Assembly (NCBI GenBank): GCA_032209605.1
Contig: JASFXZ010000010.1
Span: 6,841,385 to 6,905,384 of the forward strand
DNA: 64,000 nt
Direction: 5' to 3'
Source: Mactromeris polynyma
Lineage: Eukaryota > Mollusca > Bivalvia > Venerida > Mactridae
The notes below the pieces were generated by a model. That model was not told where the DNA came from. It saw only the letters and a program-made list of their open reading frames with translations, and did no database searches. The translations under genes were made by a program, and so were the position numbers. This document shows, piece after piece, positions 58,605 to 64,000 of the stretch. Within the stretch, counting starts at the first letter, position 1. Each line of letters begins with the position of its first letter.

Positions 58605-58640
58605 CGACACGTTGACTCACGTGACATCACGTGGTGTCTG
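58605..58640 (-). promoter_or_regulatory. AP-1 / E-box / CRE-like cluster upstream of gene D
   Basis: Within 21 bp: TGACTCA (58613-58619), CACGTG (58618-58623), TGACATCA (58622-58629) and CACGTG (58628-58633), 58-78 bp upstream of the gene D start codon. These are consensus sites for AP-1, bHLH and CREB-type factors. The spacing is tight enough to act as one unit. Regulatory role is inferred. Confidence 0.4.
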
Positions 58641-59715
58641 TGTCAGCCATCCGTTGCGGTAACTATAACGACTCTATGTATATGCGTTTCAAGGCAAATC
58701 AAGTATTTGCATATGGAAGTTGGTTCCAAGTCAATTCCCTCGGTGACACGAACACATTTCATTTTCAGAACCTCGTTAAATTCTCATAAAATATTCATCC
58801 AGTTATATTGCGCTTACCGTGCTTTTAAAGAATATTTAAATTCTTTCGATACACGGTAAAGGTGAAATCGTGTTTTATAACAGGTTGCTTAATGGTGATC
58901 AGAAAGCGCGAACTTTCGTTCAAACAAAGTAGTTTGCGCTTCAATTAACAGTAACCTCCGTCTCTAACAGCTGCTAAACAATATCCTTCCTGTGATAGTT
59001 TGATGTACAGGGAATTGTGCACGCAGCATAACAACGCTTTTGAACTTGTTTGTATGTACGAGCGTGTGACCGTACACATAGTTCGTTTAATAAATATGTA
59101 GCCTGTCCAGTAGTTAGTAGCTCTGACGGAAGGCCGAAGGCTCCGGAACTCCTGGCGAGTTGTATGTTTTTCGTGTCAACATGAGTGAAAAAATACATCC
59201 CAAATAATTTGTTCTTCATCTCATATTCGTATGGGGAAATTGTACATCAAGTTAGAATTGACTGGTTACGCATAAACGCTGGTTCGGTCAAGTGGCCGCC
59301 TTGCATAACAGTTGAAAACAGGCAAACAACTCTCAAACAGACCTTAACACATACAGTGCATGGAATTGAAGTGTACTAACACATGAGTGTGTCTACAAGT
59401 TTTGGCGTTTGTGCATAGATGAGGATATTTAGAGGATGTATTTTATGACCAATACTGGAAGGGGGTATGAGGACACGTGTTCTTACAACAAGAGACGATC
59501 TGTGCTTGTCGTCTGTGTACGTCCGTGTTTAAACATTTATCTCAATTACAAAATGGTAGCCAGTATCAGCATGTGTCAATTACTGGTGGTCAGTGGTGAT
59601 AATGGAGTGTGAGTGTGTGAGCACTTGTAGTAATAATTAGAGGTAAGAATATGTGACGGTGTATACTCGTATTTATATATACACTTGATTAATATTATAC
59701 AAATGTGGTGGCCGT

Positions 59716-60600
59716 ATGGTCGTGTTTGAACTTTGATTGCGGTAATAATGGATGGCAAGTTTTGGCTGTGTGAGAATGGTCGTGTTTGAACTTTGATTGC
59801 GGTAATAATGGATGGCAAGTTTTGGCTGTGTGAGAATGGTCGTGTTTCAACATTTATTGTGGTAATAATGGATGGCAAGTTTTGGCTGTGTGAGAATGGT
59901 CGTGTTTGAACTTTGATTGTGGTAATAATGGATGGCAAGTTTTGGCTGTGTGAGAATGGTCGTGTTTGAACTTTGATTGTGGTAATAATGGATGGCAAGT
60001 TTTGGCTGTGTGAGAATGGTCGTGTTTGAACTTTGATTGTGGTAATAATGGATGGCAAGTTTTGGCTGTGTGAGAATGGTCGTGTTTGAACTTTGATTGT
60101 GGTAATAATGGATGGCAAGTTTTGGCTGTGTGAGAATGGTCGTGTTTGAACTTTGATTGTGGTAATAATGGATGGCAAGTTTTGGCTGTGTGAGAATGGT
60201 CGTGTTTCAACATTTATTGTGGTAATAATGGATGGCAAGTTTTGGCTGTGTGAGTATGGTCGTGTTTGAACTTTTATTGTGGTAATAATGGATGGCAAGT
60301 TTTGACTGTGTGATTATAATCGTGTTTGAACTTTTATTGTGGTAATAATGGATGGCAAGTTTTGGCTGTGTGAGTATGGTCGTGTTTGAACTTTTATTGT
60401 GGTAATAATGGATGGCAAGTTTTGGCTGTGTGAGTATGGTCGTGTTTGAACTTTTATTGTGGTAATAATGGATGGCAAGTTTTGGCTGTGTGAGAATGGT
60501 CGTGTTTGAACTTTGATTGCGGTAATAGTGGATGGCAAGTTTTGGCTGTGTGAGTATGGCCGTGTTTCAACATTTATTGTGGTAATAATGGATGGCAAGT
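59716..60600. repeat. 60-bp minisatellite
   Basis: About 15 copies of a 60-bp unit with GGTCGTGTTTGAACTTTGAT, TGTGGTAATAATGGATGGCA and AGTTTTGGCTGTGTGAG. Recurrent variants are TTGAACTTTG/TTCAACATTT and GATTGC/GATTGT. Three units carrying TTCAACATTT (59821, 60181 and 60541) are spaced 360 bp apart, a hint of six-unit higher-order structure. Confidence 0.95.
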
Positions 60601-61235
60601 TTGGAACACGTATTGTGACATAATGGATGGCAAGTTCTGGTGGCGTGTTCATGAATGTGTTTGAACACGTATTGTGATATAATGGATGGCAAATTATGGC
60701 TCCGTGATTATGACTGTGTTTGAACACGTATTGTGATATAATGGATGGCAAGTCATGACGGCGTATTTATGACTGTGTTTGAACATGTAGTGTGGTAATA
60801 ATGGATGGCGAGTTTTAAACACGTATTGTGATATAATGGATGGCAAGTTCTGGCGGGGTGTTTATGACTGTGTTTGAACACGTATTGTGGTAATAATGGA
60901 TGGCAAAAGCTGGCGGAGTGTCAGGACTGTGTTTGAACACATATTGTGGTAATAATGGAAGGGAAAATCTGGCGGCGTGTTCAAGACTGTGTTTGAACTC
61001 TTATTGTGGTAATAATGGAAGGGAAAATCTGGCGGCGTGTTCAAGACTGTATTTGAACACATATTGTGGTAATAATGGAAGGGAAAATATGGCGGCGTGT
61101 TCAAGACTGTGTTTGAACTCTTATTGTGGTAATAATGGATGGCTAGTTCTGGCGGCGGGTTCTAGACTTTGTTTGAACACGTATTGTAATATAATGGATG
61201 GCACGTTCTGGCGGCCTGTTTGAACACTTCTGATG
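60601..61235. repeat. Degenerate extension of the 60-bp minisatellite
   Basis: About ten diverged 58-65-bp units keeping GTTTGAACACGTATTGTG and AATGGATGGCA but replacing the linker with TGGCGGCGTGTTC. Probably the older edge of the array. Confidence 0.8.
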
Positions 61236-61806
61236 ATAATTGTAGGTTGTGATTGGCAGTGTGTATATTGATTATTCAGTTTTACCTTTGTGCCACACAT
61301 TATACATGTACGAGTATGTGATATGTCTGTTAATTATATGTAGCTCACATTTCATGCATTCATCGTAGTCGGGTCTTGCGTATTACGGTTGTGAGAACTT
61401 TAGCTCTTATGGGAGATTATATTTGAAATGTAAATAGCGATACAATATACATCTCAAAAACTAGTTTGTTTACTGAATCAATGAAAACTGATGCCAAATA
61501 TAACGAGGCCTATAGAATGCCGAGTTTTAACGATGTATAATCAATATATCGCTATTTTCATGGTCTGGATAGGTATGGAAGTAAGATCAAATATATGAAA
61601 TATTCATACTAGTAACAGTAAACTGGTTATTAACGCGTGGATTATTTCAAGCGCAGTATGCTTAATTGTCAAACAGTGTATACGAGAGGGTCGACTTTCT
61701 AGCGAATTGAAATACAGGCAGGAGTATTTAAAACAAAATGTGATATGAAGGTGGCCTATTGTCAACAAATACCGTCAATATATTGTTTTTTAACTTTTTC
61801 TTGGTT

Positions 61807-62010
61807 TTATAATATTTTAATTAGCAACAAATAAATTTTCAAATAATAGCTTGTTAGTGTTGCAAGTGGATGACTATACCCGCTTATCACGTCAAGTGCT
61901 ATCCGAGTAACGAAGTGGTACGGAAATGCCCGAGAGCTGTCGAGAATGTTCGAGCCTCTGACCTCCAGATTTAAAGTTGAGTGTTCTACCAACAGTGTAA
62001 ACTGTACAGC
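61807..62010 (-). repeat. Possible tRNA-derived SINE
   Basis: On the minus strand, TTGGTAGAACACTCAACTTT (A-box-like, then an anticodon-arm-like stretch) is followed by GAGGCTCGAACATTCTC (B-box-like), at tRNA spacing, then unrelated DNA ending in an AT-rich tail. A functional tRNA is unlikely because the acceptor stem does not pair. Best guess is a SINE head. Confidence 0.4.
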
Positions 62011-62640
62011 TTCTAGGTTACTTTACATATGTGATACACTTGATTATATTTCTGGATAAAAATGTGAGCATGATAAAATCATAAATTGCGTCACAGATAT
62101 ATAAACCATGGATTCGAAACAGGCTGAATCAGTGAAACGATATATCGAAATATTTTACCCACAATTCTAAGTGCGCAATTGACCCACAATGCTTAGCGCT
62201 GGCTCGGTAAGTATTGTGGATTTGAATCGAAATTTCATCTGATTAAACGACGCTCGTTCAGTCTTACAACTCAGTATTGAACCAAAATATGCATACAAGC
62301 AAACAACAAGATAAACACAAAATATATACACTGAACAAAAAAAGAAACTTCCGATGTGTAGTGTTTGTTGTTTTAAAGAAATCGTTGTGTAAAGAAAGTA
62401 GATAGGTAATATCAGCCTTGACCTGTGTTATAAGGATTCATGAATTTTAGCGAATATGATTGCACTGTTAATCGTCAACAACGTGAAACTCGATTTGCAC
62501 GTGCATGAATTGTTCAACATGGCCCGTGTGGTATTCGGTCAATTCGTTTTATATGTCTTACTGACATTGTTGTCAAGTGAACGAAAACGCTTCAAAATTT
62601 GTAAAACATTATTAATTTTTTACATTGTAGCATTTTAAGC

Positions 62641-63744
62641 ATGCCAAGAATACCCAATAATTTACGCGAACGTGCGATTGGATGCTTGATGCTGGCATGT
62701 AGACAGAAGACGTTGCAAGACAGGTTGGGAGTTCTAGTCGAGCGATACGAAATCTTCGCGCACGATTTAGAACGACAAGACAAACTGACGACTTGCCACG
62801 TCGTGGGCGTCCGCGTGTAACAACGCGTGGTCAAGACCGCTATATCATGAGCACGCATTTGCGCAATCGATTCCAAACTGCCACTGCTACTGCTGCTAAC
62901 ACACCTGGACTTCATAATAACCGAATCAGTGGGAAAACTGTTCGTAATCGTCTGCGGGAGAACGGTTTACACGGACGACGTCCTTACGTTGGATGCGTTT
63001 TAACGCAGCGTCATCGTGTATATCGAGGGTTCAGCGCAAGACTATACTAACTCCTATGTATATAGGAGTTAGTATAGTCTTGCACTAAACCCTCGATATC
63101 GTCTTAATTTGGCACGTGTTAACACTCGTTGGACACGACGACGCTGGAATACCGTTCTTTTTTCGGATGATTCCAGATTTTGTTTACATCGTGATGATGG
63201 CAGGGTGCGCATCAACCGTAGGAGGAATGAACGCTATGCTGACTGTTGTGTTCTTGAACGAGATCGTTTCTGGGTTGGGTGTTCTGTCATGGTTTGGGCA
63301 GCCATTGTCCATGGTTATCGCTCACCACTAGTCGTCCTTAATGGCAATTTAAAAGCTCAACGTTACCGCGATGACATTCTCGCTCACCACGTCATTCCTC
63401 TGTTCCATATAGCAACGCCAACATCTCGATATTTCAGCATGATAATGCCACATCTCATACAGCTAGAGACACTGTAAATTTTCTTATAACAAATATCATT
63501 GATTTCATTGATGACTGGCCCGCTAAAAGTCCTGATCTCAACCCAATCGAGCACGTCTTGGATATTCTGGACAGACGAATGAGGCGTCGTCCCAACCCAC
63601 CTGCTAACGTCAACGAATTTCGTCAAGCGCTCATTCAGGAATGGAACAATATTCCACAGGCAGAAATCAACGCCTTAGTCAATTCTATGCGCCGGCGATG
63701 CACTGCAGTGGTCAACTCAAGAGGTGGTCATACCCGTTATTAAA
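62641..63744 (+). pseudogene. Broken Tc1/mariner transposase
   Basis: Start MPRIPNNLRERAIG, then a paired helix-turn-helix region (VARQVGSSSRAIRNLRARF) and a GRPR hinge (about 62805), a typical Tc1 DNA-binding half. The catalytic DDE part is recognisable: FSDDSRF (63160), FQHDNA (about 63435), SPDLNPIEH (about 63535). It ends GGHTRY-stop at 63744. Lesions: a 1-base loss near 62681, an in-frame TAG near 62698, an 85-bp palindromic insertion at 63018-63102 and another frameshift near 63430. It cannot make active enzyme. Any mobilisation would need another copy. Confidence 0.88.
63018..63102. repeat. 85-bp palindromic insertion inside the transposase
   Basis: Arms 63021-63056 and 63063-63098 are inverted repeats with only two mismatches around TGTATA. 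ATCGT occurs on both sides (63013-63017 and 63098-63102), like a target-site duplication. Removing one ATCGT plus the palindrome restores the Q-R-H-R-L-N reading across the site. 85 bases shifts the frame by one, just the shift seen between 62793 and 63109. Confidence 0.75.
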
Positions 63745-63944
63745 TGTTATTTTTGTTTTTAACCCCTACCTCACTTGGTCAAAATTTCCCCCATTTTCTG
63801 TTAACCTTTGGCGATCATTTTTGCACCAAACGATGCATCATGGAACACTCTTTAAACGCATATATAACAATGGTTCCCCCGATTTGTTTTCATCCAGCTA
63901 TGTTCAAGCAACCTTAGCGGAAGTTTTTTATTTTGCTTAGTATA

Positions 63945-64000
63945 TGTACCATCACAAATTATATTCTCGATTCAGAAACAAGATGGTGGACGTCGCCAAT
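63945..64000. other. Right edge of the window
   Basis: 56 bases beyond the transposon's right end. No feature seen. Confidence 0.5.

Larger units (their letters stand above)
58640..62328. other. Region upstream of gene D
   Basis: No gene is supportable here. It holds the 60-bp minisatellite (59716-60600), its degenerate extension (to 61235) and a tRNA-like segment (61807-62010). A 156-codon plus-strand frame at 58389-58859 overlaps the gene D signal exon in antisense and has no recognisable domain. Confidence 0.5.
62329..63942 (+). mobile_element. Tc1/mariner-family transposon, decayed
   Basis: Left end CACTGAACAAAAAAAGAAAC then TTCCG; right end CGGAAGTTTTTTATTTTGCT then TAGTA, an imperfect inverted repeat, with TA dinucleotides outside both ends (62327-62328, 63943-63944) as expected for this superfamily. 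The single gene inside is the broken transposase. Length of about 1.6 kb is normal for Tc1-like elements. Confidence 0.85.

Noticed and set aside
58389..58859. 156-codon plus-strand frame
   Set aside because: Overlaps the gene D signal exon and its promoter in antisense; no recognisable domain.
59576..60298. 240-codon minus-strand frame of 20-residue repeats
   Set aside because: Product of the 60-bp minisatellite; 60 is divisible by three. No start context, domain or splice support.

Overview
The window is eukaryotic, AT-rich and intron-rich. It has spliced genes with clean GT/AG sites, abundant short palindromic transposons, many minisatellites and one decayed Tc1/mariner element. There is no operon structure, ribosome-binding site or CRISPR array. 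The C-type-lectin-like receptors with a conserved 'KEMTVEK...R' juxtamembrane stretch, and a transposase of the kind common in bivalve genomes, suggest a lophotrochozoan, most likely a bivalve mollusc. This is an inference from protein style, not a database match.

All four recognisable host genes are on the minus strand. Genes A (1-1338, 3' part outside the window), B (5018-12518) and C (19232-25262) are tandem paralogues: secretory signal exon, divergent C-type-lectin-like domains (CTLDs) each split over two exons, a Ser/Thr/Pro linker or mucin stalk, then (seen in B and C) a shared juxtamembrane segment, one transmembrane helix and a tiny cytoplasmic tail. Every intron examined in A-C is phase 1. 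The spliced models of B (701 aa, 7 exons, three CTLDs plus about 260 residues of Thr-rich stalk) and C (319 aa, 5 exons, two CTLDs) close in frame exactly. Several exons, especially the signal exons, are too short to stand out as ORFs.

Gene D (31901-58555) is a 16-exon gene for a predicted secreted protein of about 1030 aa built from repeated beta-sandwich-like segments. All 15 splice junctions agree in phase, apart from one apparent 1-base loss inside exon 10 (near 39581-39590). Its introns carry six different minisatellite arrays (units about 24, 32, 33, 39, 44 and 54 bp) and several families of inverted-repeat elements, one with CRE-like TGACGTCA octamers in its arms.

Intergenic regions: 1339-5017 (no gene seen), 12519-19231 (retroelement tail, hairpin element), 25263-31900 (MITE-like elements, 10-bp repeat) and 58556-62328 (60-bp minisatellite, possible tRNA-derived SINE). 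The right end, 62329-63942, is a Tc1/mariner element with recognisable terminal repeats, whose transposase is broken by frameshifts, a stop and an 85-bp palindromic insertion. Exon models come only from splice-site and phase reasoning on this sequence; no transcript or homology search was available.
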